33,072 nucleotides of DNA from Deltaproteobacteria bacterium (GTDB lineage Bacteria; Desulfobacterota; Binatia; UTPRO1): NCBI GenBank assembly GCA_029262315.1, contig JAJCZP010000096.1, forward strand, positions 1 through 33,072, read 5' to 3'. The position numbers and the translations under genes are program-made. This document shows positions 1-10,773 of the stretch, piece after piece (the stretch's first letter is position 1; every line of letters starts with the position of its first letter). The notes under the pieces are model-generated. The model had not been told where the DNA came from. It did not search any database and saw nothing but the letters and a program-made list of their open reading frames with translations.

Positions 1-207
<207 letters not shown>

Positions 208-218
208 GAACAGCGGCA

Positions 219-971
219 CTATTCGGAGGTTGGAGTACCGGGGCGCGCGGGGGGGGAAGTGACGACGTGGCTGTGGTGGTGGCGGAGTGCGTCGGGCGGA
301 TAGACGTGGGCGCGGCCGTAGACGCACGCGACGCGCGCGTCGCACTGCGACTGGCAGTCATCCGTGCGTTGGACGCGGTGATCGATGCACCGACGGACGT
401 TCCACCCGTCACCATCGACCGCGGCGGCAGGACACATCGCGACGCACGGACGCGCCTCGCACGACGCACACGGGTCGAAGCCGGCGGCCGGACGCGGGGC
501 CGTGAGCACCTCGTCGACCATGATCGCGCCGCGAAAGGCGATCCACGGCCCAAACTCCGGGTGGATCAGTACACCGAGCAGGCTCCGACGACCGAGCTCG
601 GCAGCTTCGGCGAGATGCACGAATGAGACGCGAGGCTCGTCGGTCCGGAAGGGGAAACGCACGCGGCCGTCGATCCCGATCGCACGCAGCCTCGGCAAGA
701 CCTCCGTCTGCATCAGCGCCTCGGTGAAATCATCGAGCGGATCGGCGCGCTCCCCGTGCTCGGGATGCGCACCGATGTGGTGCTGATAGGCTGCCCAGAA
801 GCCGCCCCCGCCGTGCCCCATGACGATCACGCTCGTCGCACGCTGGGTACCGAGTCGCCACGCGGCCGGAACCAGCGCGTCGTACTCGGACACCGGCGCG
901 ATGCCGACGAGGTTCAGGCCGAAGGGTCGGACGATGGAGACGATACGCGCGCCGATCGTCGCCGCGCTCAC
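219..971 (-). CDS. 4Fe-4S ferredoxin-type protein, epoxyqueuosine-reductase-like
   Basis: This is a 250-residue protein whose C-terminal half carries an iron-sulfur cluster motif, CASCEARPCVAMCP, and a second cysteine group ending in CQSQC...ACVYG. This resembles the ferredoxin-like part of QueG-type proteins, but the large cobalamin-binding N-terminal region of true QueG is not evident, so queuosine synthesis should not be assumed. The N-terminal part (about residues 1-150) contains conserved-looking stretches such as PLDDFTEAL and RRSLLGVLIHPEFGPW. I choose GTG at 971 because it overlaps the upstream gene's TGA (GTGA, 971-968), indicating translational coupling. It is the last gene of the minus-strand argA cluster. 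The redox role is inferred from the cysteines only; the substrate is unknown. Confidence 0.75.
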   Translation of the reverse strand: MSAATIGARIVSIVRPFGLNLVGIAPVSEYDALVPAAWRLGTQRATSVIVMGHGGGGFWAAYQHHIGAHPEHGERADPLDDFTEALMQTEVLPRLRAIGIDGRVRFPFRTDEPRVSFVHLAEAAELGRRSLLGVLIHPEFGPWIAFRGAIMVDEVLTAPRPAAGFDPCASCEARPCVAMCPAAAVDGDGWNVRRCIDHRVQRTDDCQSQCDARVACVYGRAHVYPPDALRHHHSHVVTSPPARPGTPTSE

Positions 972-1258
972 CCCGTGCGGCGATCCAATCGGCCCAGAAT
1001 CGATGCCAACCCAAGAAGGACGGCGCTGCCAATGATGGCGGTGAGCCCCGACAGAGCCGCGGTCACCGCATAGGCGACGTGACGCGCGAGTGCGGCCTGA
1101 TACTCGGCCTGAAAGAGGATGTGATCGGGATGACGCTCGAGCGCATGCGCCGCCCGAAAGTACACCTCGTCCCCGAGCACCCACCGCATGGAGACGACGG
1201 CCAGCGCCAATCCGCCGACGAGAAGCAGGGTCGCAAGGATCCGTAGGTAGAGCGTCAT
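968..1258 (-). CDS. Small two-helix membrane protein, hypothetical
   Basis: This 96-residue protein has two clear hydrophobic segments: residues about 4-24 (LRILATLLLVGGLALAVVSM) and about 63-88 (HVAYAVTAALSGLTAIIG and following). They are separated by a polar, His-containing loop, and the C-terminus is Arg-rich. I recognise no family. The ATG at 1258 overlaps the TGA of the preceding gene (ATGA, 1258-1255), and its own TGA overlaps the GTG of the 4Fe-4S gene, so the three genes are probably translated together. Inner-membrane location is inferred from hydrophobicity. A longer in-frame start exists upstream (1468) but would add a low-complexity Arg/Pro stretch antisense to a repeat copy, so I rejected it. 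Confidence 0.6.
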   Translation of the reverse strand: MTLYLRILATLLLVGGLALAVVSMRWVLGDEVYFRAAHALERHPDHILFQAEYQAALARHVAYAVTAALSGLTAIIGSAVLLGLASILGRLDRRTG

Positions 1259-1572
1259 GTACTGCTGTGCCCGGGGACGCGCGCGGCGAACGCGCCGTGC
1301 TCCGATGGGCCTCGGAGCGGGAAGTGAGTCTCCGCTTCCCCCCGTGTCGCCACGCGCACCAGGCGCAGGACCTCTGATACGGGGTCCGCGCGCATTGGTG
1401 CTGCGAGCATCGGTGGCGGCGCGACGGGCGGGCGCGCCGCCAGCATCAGAGCGTGCACCTTCGCGCAACCACTCTCGGGATCAACGGGACACTGGGCACC
1501 CTCGGTGACATACGCGAGCACCCCCACGTATGCGGCGGCCACCGCGAAACCGAACCATCGTCGAACGCGCAT
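1255..1572 (-). CDS. Small exported or membrane-anchored hypothetical protein
   Basis: This is a 105-residue protein beginning MRVRRWFGFAVAAAYVGVLA, a basic start followed by one hydrophobic stretch, as in a signal peptide or anchor. The rest has two cysteines (AQCPVDPESGCAKV) and Pro/Ala-rich sequence. The last ~25 residues are encoded antisense to a copy of the dispersed hairpin repeat at 1271-1341, so the C-terminus may have been recruited from that repeat. The gene follows argA by 31 bases and overlaps the next gene by ATGA. No family recognised. Its position in a tight operon supports it being real. Confidence 0.5.
   Translation of the reverse strand: MRVRRWFGFAVAAAYVGVLAYVTEGAQCPVDPESGCAKVHALMLAARPPVAPPPMLAAPMRADPVSEVLRLVRVATRGEAETHFPLRGPSEHGAFAARVPGHSST
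1271..1341 (+). repeat. Dispersed two-hairpin repeat, divergent copy (copy D)
   Basis: Bases 1291-1310 are identical to the 20-base core of the repeat found at 12652-12671 and, inverted, at 26619-26638. Upstream is the first hairpin (GGCG/CGCC). Downstream, the second hairpin has arms GGGAAG (1319-1324) and CTTCCC (1335-1340), which differ in sequence from the other copies but keep a stem. Unlike the other copies, this one lies inside a coding region, antisense to the small hypothetical protein. Confidence 0.6.
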
Positions 1573-1603
1573 GGCACTAGCATACGCTGGCACACTCGGG
1601 CGC

Positions 1604-2869
1604 TCAACCACGCGCTTCATCCAGGTCGAGACGATACACCTGCACCCTCCGTTGCCGGATCGGGTCGTAGGCATGCCACTTCTCGGCGGGCACCTCGGCC
1701 GCGTCGACACGCCGAAACCCCTGGCGCCCGAAGAAATCCCCGACCCGTGCCCGCGTGGTGCACGCAAACAGATACGAGAGTCTTCGTTCCCGAGCCTCGG
1801 CCTTCATCGATGCCACCAGAGTGAGGCCCACCCCCTCCCCCTTGAATCGCGTCAAGGTATAGAGACCGACGATCTCGCCGGCATGATGCGATGCGTACGG
1901 TACCGTCCGCAACGCACAGACACCCGCCAGGTGCCGATGGCCGACGGTCGCCCCGAACCCTTCGAACAGAATCTCGGCAAGCTCCTCCGCACTCCGTTCC
2001 TTCAGAAACCCCTCACGCTGCCCGCGCTCGAGGAGCTTCTCCACCTCGTGGAAGTCGTCGACGCCGAGTCGTGCCACTCGGCAATACTCTTCCCGCGTGC
2101 ACAATGTCCCGGCGCCCTCGTACGTGAAAAGCTCACGCGCTGCTCCGTCGACGGTGCACACGTTCACCGCCTCGACGCCGCCAGCGAGCGCCCGCTCGAT
2201 CGCGCCGAGAAGCGCTCGGCGATCGGCAACGCGCTCGTCCGCGAGCAGCTGTCCCAGCACTCTGGCGTTCGCGAACGAGATGAGCCGCCCGGTCTCTGGG
2301 TGACGAATCCCACCGGTCGGATCGAGGACGATGAGTTTGCGAGCGCGCAAACGCTCGGCCAGGATACGCGCGCGTTCGACGAGCCCGGCCATGGAGTCGG
2401 CATCACAGCAGGCCGCCAGCAGCATGTTGGAGCGAAGCATGCCCCACACATCGGCCAGGAATGGAAGCGTCATTGCCCCGGGGGGGAGGGTCGCCATGCA
2501 CGGCGAGGCGCCCTCCGACACGTCGGCGGGGCCGCTCAACGCCGCACGGAGCGTGTCGTCGGTCACGCCGCCTCCAGCGGCGACTACCAACACACGGGTC
2601 CCGTTACGCACGAGCTCGCCGGTGACCTCGCCGAGGGCGCGAAGCACACCCGGATCCCCCTCGTAGTACACGGCGCAGAGCAACGTCCGACCGCGAAACT
2701 CCTCGAGGTAGAACTCCTTCTCAGTGAACTCCGACCGATGCATCCTTGGCTGGTACCAGAAAGGCGGCACGCGAGAAAGAAACCGCAACGCCGCGAAGTT
2801 GCTTTTCCCCAGAACGCCTCGTAGGTACAACGCCGTGCCACGAGGGAATCCCGAAGGACGGTTCGTCAT
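1604..2869 (-). CDS. argA: N-acetylglutamate synthase-like protein (kinase-like + GNAT domains)
   Basis: ArgA-type enzymes acetylate glutamate with acetyl-CoA, the first step of arginine synthesis. The N-terminal two thirds resembles an amino-acid-kinase fold (FRGRTLLC, TRVLVVAAGGG, ARKLIVLDPTGGI) without obvious phosphotransfer residues, as is usual in ArgA, where this domain senses arginine. The C-terminal ~150 residues are a GNAT domain with the acetyl-CoA loop RFKGEGVG, then CTTRARVGDFFGRQGF and a typical ArgA ending (KWHAYDPIRQRR). The start is uncertain. ATG 2869 gives 421 residues and keeps the protein-like stretch NFAALRFLSRVPPFWYQPR. TTG 2830 or ATG 2743 (379 residues) are alternatives. 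The 2869 start overlaps the 5' end of the divergent ggt gene. It heads a minus-strand cluster of four genes. Confidence 0.8.
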   Translation of the reverse strand: MTNRPSGFPRGTALYLRGVLGKSNFAALRFLSRVPPFWYQPRMHRSEFTEKEFYLEEFRGRTLLCAVYYEGDPGVLRALGEVTGELVRNGTRVLVVAAGGGVTDDTLRAALSGPADVSEGASPCMATLPPGAMTLPFLADVWGMLRSNMLLAACCDADSMAGLVERARILAERLRARKLIVLDPTGGIRHPETGRLISFANARVLGQLLADERVADRRALLGAIERALAGGVEAVNVCTVDGAARELFTYEGAGTLCTREEYCRVARLGVDDFHEVEKLLERGQREGFLKERSAEELAEILFEGFGATVGHRHLAGVCALRTVPYASHHAGEIVGLYTLTRFKGEGVGLTLVASMKAEARERRLSYLFACTTRARVGDFFGRQGFRRVDAAEVPAEKWHAYDPIRQRRVQVYRLDLDEARG

Positions 2870-4571
2870 CACCATCGTCGCGATGGCACTGGTCAGCGCG
2901 GTCGCGCCCTCGGCGTGCCGGCCCCCTGCCACCGCCGGTCGGGACGCGGCACCCGCCGTGGCCACCGCCGGTCGAGACGTGGCACCCGTCGCCGATACTC
3001 GCGGTGGAGTGGCCACCGAGCACCCGCGTGCCACCGAGATCGGACTCGCCATCTTGGAACAAGGCGGCAACGCGGTCGACGCTGCAATCGCGATCTCGTA
3101 CGCGGGGTGCGTCCTGAACGCATCGTCGTGCGGCATCGGGGGCGGCGGCTTCATGCTCATCCGCACTGCGGAGGGCGCGGTACACGCGCTCGACTATCGT
3201 GAGCGTGCGCCGGAGGGCGCACATCGCGATCTCTACCGCCGCGGCGACGAGATTCTACGCGCGCAGTCCCGCACGGGTGGGCTGGCGGTCGGTGTCCCTG
3301 GAGAAATCGCCGGACTCGAGGCGGCACGCGAGCGCTTCGCGCGACTGCCGAGGGCAACCCTGATGGAACCCGCCATCGCGCTCGCTCGCGACGGCTTCCC
3401 GATCGGCCAACACCTGGCCAAAGCCATCGCACGCAACAAGGGATCCATTCGCGCCTCGACGGGACTAGCCCCGCTGCTGCTCGACGCCTCGGGCACACCG
3501 CGTGCGGCGGGCTCGATCCTGAAGCGGCCAGCGCTGGCGCGTACGCTGGAGTTGGTCGCCCGCGACGGCAGCGCCGCATTCTATCACGGTGCGGTTGCGA
3601 ACGAGCTCGCGCGCTCGGTCACAGCGGCTGGCGGTATTCTGACCGCGGACGATTTGGCGGCATATCGACCCGAATGGCGCACACCGCTCCGGGCAACCTA
3701 CCGCGGCTTCGAGATCTTCACGATGCCGCCGCCGAGCTCGGGCGGCGTCCTGCTCGAGGTACTGCACATTCTCGCCGCCGACGACCTCGCCGCGATGGGA
3801 CACCTCTCGCCAGAGTATCTGCACCTTCTGGCCGAAGCGATGAAGCACGGCTTTGCCGATCGCGCCCGCTGGTACGGTGACCCAGCATTCACCAACGTTC
3901 CGATCGAACGACTGACCTCACCCACGTACGGACAGGCCCTACGTAAACGCATCAAACCCGATACCGTCGGCCCAGCGGGACAGTACGGCATGATCGACGC
4001 CGGCACCGCGCACTATTCGGTAATGGACGAGGACGGCATGATCGTCGGATGCACGACGACCATCAATACCGCGTTTGGCGCCATGATCATCGGCGGGGAC
4101 ACCGGGATCATCCTGAACAACGAGATGGACGATTTCTCGATCGCGCCAGGCGTACCGAACTCGTTCGGCCTCGTGGGCGGCGAAGCGAACGCGGTGGACA
4201 GCGGCAAACGGCCGCTCAGCTCGATGACACCCGTGATCGCGCTCGGTCCTGACGACCAGCGGATCGTGGTCGGCGGATCCGGCGGGCCGCTGATCATCAG
4301 TGGCGTACTGCAGACACTCCTCGGCATGATCGACTTCGGACTTGGTGCAGAGCCGGCGATCCACGCGCCCCGTATCCACGATCAGTGGGCCCCGCCGGTC
4401 CTCGGGATCGAGGAGGGCATCGACGCGACAATCGCAGAGGCGCTCCGCGATCGTGGGCATACGGTCCGCACGCTACCTTTCAGCGCCGCCGTCCAGGTCG
4501 TCGCGCGACGAAACGCCCACTTCCAAGCGGCGGCTGACGCTCGCAAAGGTGGCCGCGGCGCGACCTGGTAG
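2835..4571 (+). CDS. ggt: Gamma-glutamyltranspeptidase
   Basis: This periplasmic Ntn-hydrolase cleaves glutathione and other gamma-glutamyl compounds or transfers the glutamyl group. It is made as a precursor that cuts itself before a catalytic Thr. Here the cleavage site reads DAGTAHYSV, with the Thr codon at 4005-4007 (residue 391 of 578), and the typical downstream motifs are present (NNEMDDFS, KRPLSSMTPVI, GGSGGPLIISG). The large-subunit motif GIGGGGFML is also clear. GTG 2835 is preferred because it yields a basic n-region and a hydrophobic signal stretch (VITIVAMALVSAVAPSA). A following Cys might be a weak lipobox. ATG 2724 would add a long non-signal extension. Length fits the family. 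The next gene begins 4 bases after the stop. Confidence 0.9.
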   Translation: MPRGNPEGRFVITIVAMALVSAVAPSACRPPATAGRDAAPAVATAGRDVAPVADTRGGVATEHPRATEIGLAILEQGGNAVDAAIAISYAGCVLNASSCGIGGGGFMLIRTAEGAVHALDYRERAPEGAHRDLYRRGDEILRAQSRTGGLAVGVPGEIAGLEAARERFARLPRATLMEPAIALARDGFPIGQHLAKAIARNKGSIRASTGLAPLLLDASGTPRAAGSILKRPALARTLELVARDGSAAFYHGAVANELARSVTAAGGILTADDLAAYRPEWRTPLRATYRGFEIFTMPPPSSGGVLLEVLHILAADDLAAMGHLSPEYLHLLAEAMKHGFADRARWYGDPAFTNVPIERLTSPTYGQALRKRIKPDTVGPAGQYGMIDAGTAHYSVMDEDGMIVGCTTTINTAFGAMIIGGDTGIILNNEMDDFSIAPGVPNSFGLVGGEANAVDSGKRPLSSMTPVIALGPDDQRIVVGGSGGPLIISGVLQTLLGMIDFGLGAEPAIHAPRIHDQWAPPVLGIEEGIDATIAEALRDRGHTVRTLPFSAAVQVVARRNAHFQAAADARKGGRGATW

Positions 4572-4575
4572 TGCG

Positions 4576-5487
4576 ATGGCCAGCCTCGCGATCATCGTCG
4601 CAACGCGCGACCGCGAGGCGATGCTCCAACGCATGCTCACGAGTGCGCTCGCATTCGTCGCGACCGACCAGGCAGGCCTCGACGTCATCATCGCCGACAA
4701 CGGCTCGCGGGACGGCACGCGATCGATCGTCGAGGCCGCCACCCAACGCGACGCCAGGGTCCGATACCTGTGGGCGCCCCACGGCGGCAAGAGCCAGGCC
4801 CTCAACACCGCCATTCGGATGACCGACGCCCCGATCCTCGCCTTCGTCGACGACGACATCATCTTCGATCGCGCCTGGCTCGATGCCGTAACGGCGTACT
4901 TCGCCAACACCAACGCCGGCGCCGCGCAGGGCGCCATCCTGCTACCCCCAGAGGTCGCCGCCGATGCCGCGCTTACCGCCGAGGTGGAGCGCTGGGGGAC
5001 CATCCCCCGGCGGGAGCTCACGCCGACAGCCCGGACGTCCCGCTCGCTGACCGGCGCCAACATGTTCGTGACGCGGCAGACGTTCGCACGTGTCGGGCTC
5101 TTCGATGAGCGGCTGGGACCCGGCGCCGCGGGCGCCTGCGAGGACACCGAACTCGCGCTTCGGGTTCAAGCCGCGGGCATCGACATCGGCACCATTCCGA
5201 ACGCCATCGTCTACCACGCCGTCGAACGCGAGCGCCTCACGACCGAGCATCTGCGCGCCATGCACGAACTCCGAGGCCGAAGCCGCACCTACTACAAACC
5301 GTCTGGGGCGAGCCGCATTCTCCCCAACCTCGCGATGGCCGCCCTCGCGGTCGCCTGGACCACGATCGGCGGCTCACCACGGGCGCGGGTGCGCGCGCTC
5401 GGCCGGTGGTACCACTACCGAGCCATGCTCCGCATGCGGCGCGCCCCCCGGCTTCCCGGTGGCGCACCACAACTCGAGGAGTCGTAA
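4576..5487 (+). CDS. Glycosyltransferase family 2
   Basis: This is a 303-residue GT-A fold enzyme that would move a sugar from a nucleotide-sugar donor to an unknown acceptor. Residues 4-12 (LAIIVATRD) and 37-48 (VIIADNGSRDGT) form the nucleotide-binding start. The metal-binding DxD-type motif is FVDDD (90-94), and the acidic acceptor motif ACEDTELALR lies near 187-196. A hydrophobic segment near residues 255-270 (LAMAALAVAWTTIGG) may tether it to the inner membrane. ATG 4576 follows the ggt stop by 4 bases and is followed by a second glycosyltransferase after 17 bases, so the three genes are likely one transcript. Acceptor and sugar cannot be told from sequence. Confidence 0.85.
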   Translation: MASLAIIVATRDREAMLQRMLTSALAFVATDQAGLDVIIADNGSRDGTRSIVEAATQRDARVRYLWAPHGGKSQALNTAIRMTDAPILAFVDDDIIFDRAWLDAVTAYFANTNAGAAQGAILLPPEVAADAALTAEVERWGTIPRRELTPTARTSRSLTGANMFVTRQTFARVGLFDERLGPGAAGACEDTELALRVQAAGIDIGTIPNAIVYHAVERERLTTEHLRAMHELRGRSRTYYKPSGASRILPNLAMAALAVAWTTIGGSPRARVRALGRWYHYRAMLRMRRAPRLPGGAPQLEES

Positions 5488-5504
5488 GGGCCCCCCGTGC
5501 AATC

Positions 5505-9274
<3,770 letters not shown>

Positions 9275-9291
9275 GGGCTCCTCCCTCTTCC

Positions 9292-10446
9292 TCAGCGGCC
9301 TGGTTCGGGGAAAGCGTCCATCAGGACGGCCTGGGCCGCCCCGACACCCGCCCCGAATGCCACAGGATGTCCGAATCTCGCCAGCCCCATCTCGAACGCG
9401 GCGAGCCCCTGGACGACATCGAACGCATCGGCATACCCGAGGTGGGCGAGTCGTACGATCTTCCCCTTGAGGGCATCCTGCCCACCGGCGAACGTCACGC
9501 CGATCTCGTCGCGCAGATACCCGACGATCTTCCCGGGCACGCCGTCCGGCAGGTACACACCCGTCGCGGCTGGGCTCGGATCGTCCGGCGCGACGAGCCG
9601 TAGCCCGAGCGCCGCGACCCCCGCCCGCATCGCGCGCGCCAGCAACTCGTGCCGCGCGTACACCGCCGGAAGCCTCTCGGTCAGCATCAGATCAAGCGCC
9701 GCCCGAAGACCAGCGATGAGCGAGATGGCCGGCGTCCATGCCGTCGTGTCCTTCGCTTGGCTGGCGCGCTCGCGCGGAAGATCGAAGTAGTAGCGGGGAG
9801 TCGTCGACCGCTCGGCCGCCTGCCACGCCTGCTCAGAGAGCGCAATGCACGCGAGCCCCGGGGGCAGCATCAGTGCTTTCTGCGAGCCCGTGATGAGTAC
9901 GTCGATTCCGAGGTCATCCATCGGGAGATCGAACACGCCCACCGCGGTGATCCCGTCGACGACCAACAACGCCTTGCGTCCGCGGGTGACCGCCGCAAGG
10001 CGGTCGACCGGATGACGCACGGTCGTCGAGGTCTCGCTCCCCTGCGCCAGGACGAGCCGCGTATCAGGGTACTCGTCGAGCGCACGCGCGACGGCATCGG
10101 GGTCGACGGCGCGGCCCCACTCGACCTTGATCTCGGTCACGGCCAGGCCGTACGCGGCAGCGATCTTGCCCCATCGCTCACCGAACTTCCCGCCGTTCAC
10201 GACCAACACACGATCGCCGGGCGACGTCAGGTTCGTTACCGCCGCCTCCATGGCTCCGGTCCCGGAAGACGCCAGGACGAGCACGTCCTGTTGAGTTTGG
10301 AAGAGCTGACGGAGGCCGTCGCGCACCTCGGCGACGACTGCCTCGAATTGGGGCGTCCGGTGATGAATCACCGGCTGCGCCATCGCGAGGAGAACCTCAG
10401 GCGGCACGGGCGTAGGCCCAGGCGCGAGCAGATATTTCTTGATCAT
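9292..10446 (-). CDS. Class V aminotransferase, serine/alanine-glyoxylate type
   Basis: This is a PLP enzyme of 384 residues. The start MIKKYLLAPGPTPVPPEVL is typical of the serine-pyruvate / alanine-glyoxylate aminotransferase family. The PLP-contacting SSGTGAMEAAV (60-70), VVDGITAVG (162-170) and the Schiff-base Lys190 in ITGSQKALMLP are all present. ATG 10446 is preceded by AAAGGAAA as ribosome-binding site. A long in-frame extension to 10614 runs through the riboswitch leader and is rejected. Being first in an operon with serA suggests it works as the phosphohydroxypyruvate (SerC-type) aminotransferase, as reported for some members of this family, rather than in photorespiration-type glyoxylate removal. 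That assignment is inference. Confidence 0.9.
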   Translation of the reverse strand: MIKKYLLAPGPTPVPPEVLLAMAQPVIHHRTPQFEAVVAEVRDGLRQLFQTQQDVLVLASSGTGAMEAAVTNLTSPGDRVLVVNGGKFGERWGKIAAAYGLAVTEIKVEWGRAVDPDAVARALDEYPDTRLVLAQGSETSTTVRHPVDRLAAVTRGRKALLVVDGITAVGVFDLPMDDLGIDVLITGSQKALMLPPGLACIALSEQAWQAAERSTTPRYYFDLPRERASQAKDTTAWTPAISLIAGLRAALDLMLTERLPAVYARHELLARAMRAGVAALGLRLVAPDDPSPAATGVYLPDGVPGKIVGYLRDEIGVTFAGGQDALKGKIVRLAHLGYADAFDVVQGLAAFEMGLARFGHPVAFGAGVGAAQAVLMDAFPEPGR

Positions 10447-10464
10447 GTTTCCTTTGACCGGGCG

Positions 10465-10502
10465 AAAAAAAACCCGGACCCCAATTTGTTCAGAGGCCCA
10501 GG
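10465..10502 (-). terminator. Intrinsic terminator of riboswitch expression platform
   Basis: On the minus strand the arms CCTGGGCC (10502-10495) and GGTCCGGG (10480-10473) pair over 8 positions, two of them G-U, and are followed at once by eight T residues (10472-10465). The left arm includes part of the conserved 3' segment of the aptamer (CGCCTGGGC, 10505-10497). Aptamer and terminator therefore cannot form together, so ligand binding should switch the operon on. A competing CCGGG/CCCGG hairpin around the T run (10477-10457) is also possible. Confidence 0.8.
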
Positions 10503-10565
10503 CGTTCGGCTCCTGAAGATCGCACTCCCCCGTGGTGCTCCACGAAAACGCCAGTCGTGCGTCCA
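10496..10565 (-). promoter_or_regulatory. ZMP/ZTP riboswitch (pfl motif) aptamer
   Basis: On the minus strand the leader reads CGCACGACTGGCG (10562-10550), a hairpin CGTGG-agca-CCACG, then GGGGAGTGCG (ending at 10521), a linker, and GCCGAACGCCTGGGC (10511-10497). This matches the known layout of ZTP aptamers as I remember it: stem P1 (here CGCA/TGCG), the internal GACTGGCG strand, an apical hairpin, GGGGAG, and the 3' CGCCTGGGC segment whose CGCC can pair with GGCG as the pseudoknot. The ligand, 5-aminoimidazole-4-carboxamide ribotide or its triphosphate, accumulates when 10-formyltetrahydrofolate is short. It controls the aminotransferase-serA-purA operon, which fits a demand for serine-derived one-carbon units. 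Confidence 0.9.
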
Positions 10566-10585
10566 AGGACTTTCGGAAGGGCCGA

Positions 10586-10614
10586 ACGCTAACGAAGGCA
10601 CGCCAGGGTGTCAA
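10586..10614 (-). promoter_or_regulatory. Sigma-70-type promoter of aminotransferase-serA-purA operon
   Basis: Minus strand: TTGACA (10614-10609), 17-base spacer, TAGCGT (10591-10586). The -35 is perfect and the -10 weak. The predicted transcript start, near 10579, lies about 15 bases before the riboswitch aptamer, leaving a leader of roughly 130 bases. Confidence 0.65.
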
Positions 10615-10773
10615 GGCGATCCAGGAGATGCACCGGGCCTGGCGACAACACTCGGCAAAGCACGAGGCTGCAATAGCTCTCCCGGTACGCTACATCACCG
10701 TGCGGAGCGTGATCCGACAGGTCCGGACACAGGGTCGGCACGATCCACTGGACGCGGACGAGGGAGAATGCGC

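Noticed and set aside
219-971. True epoxyqueuosine reductase (queG)
   Set aside because: The iron-sulfur motifs resemble QueG, but the protein is shorter and lacks the recognisable cobalamin-binding half.
1505-2824. 439-residue plus-strand reading frame
   Set aside because: Wholly antisense to the argA-like gene, which has clear GNAT motifs; the plus frame has no recognisable domain.
9649-10773. N-terminal extension of the TolC-like gene
   Set aside because: The extension is antisense to the aminotransferase and its riboswitch; the ribosome-binding site and signal peptide fix the start at 10774.
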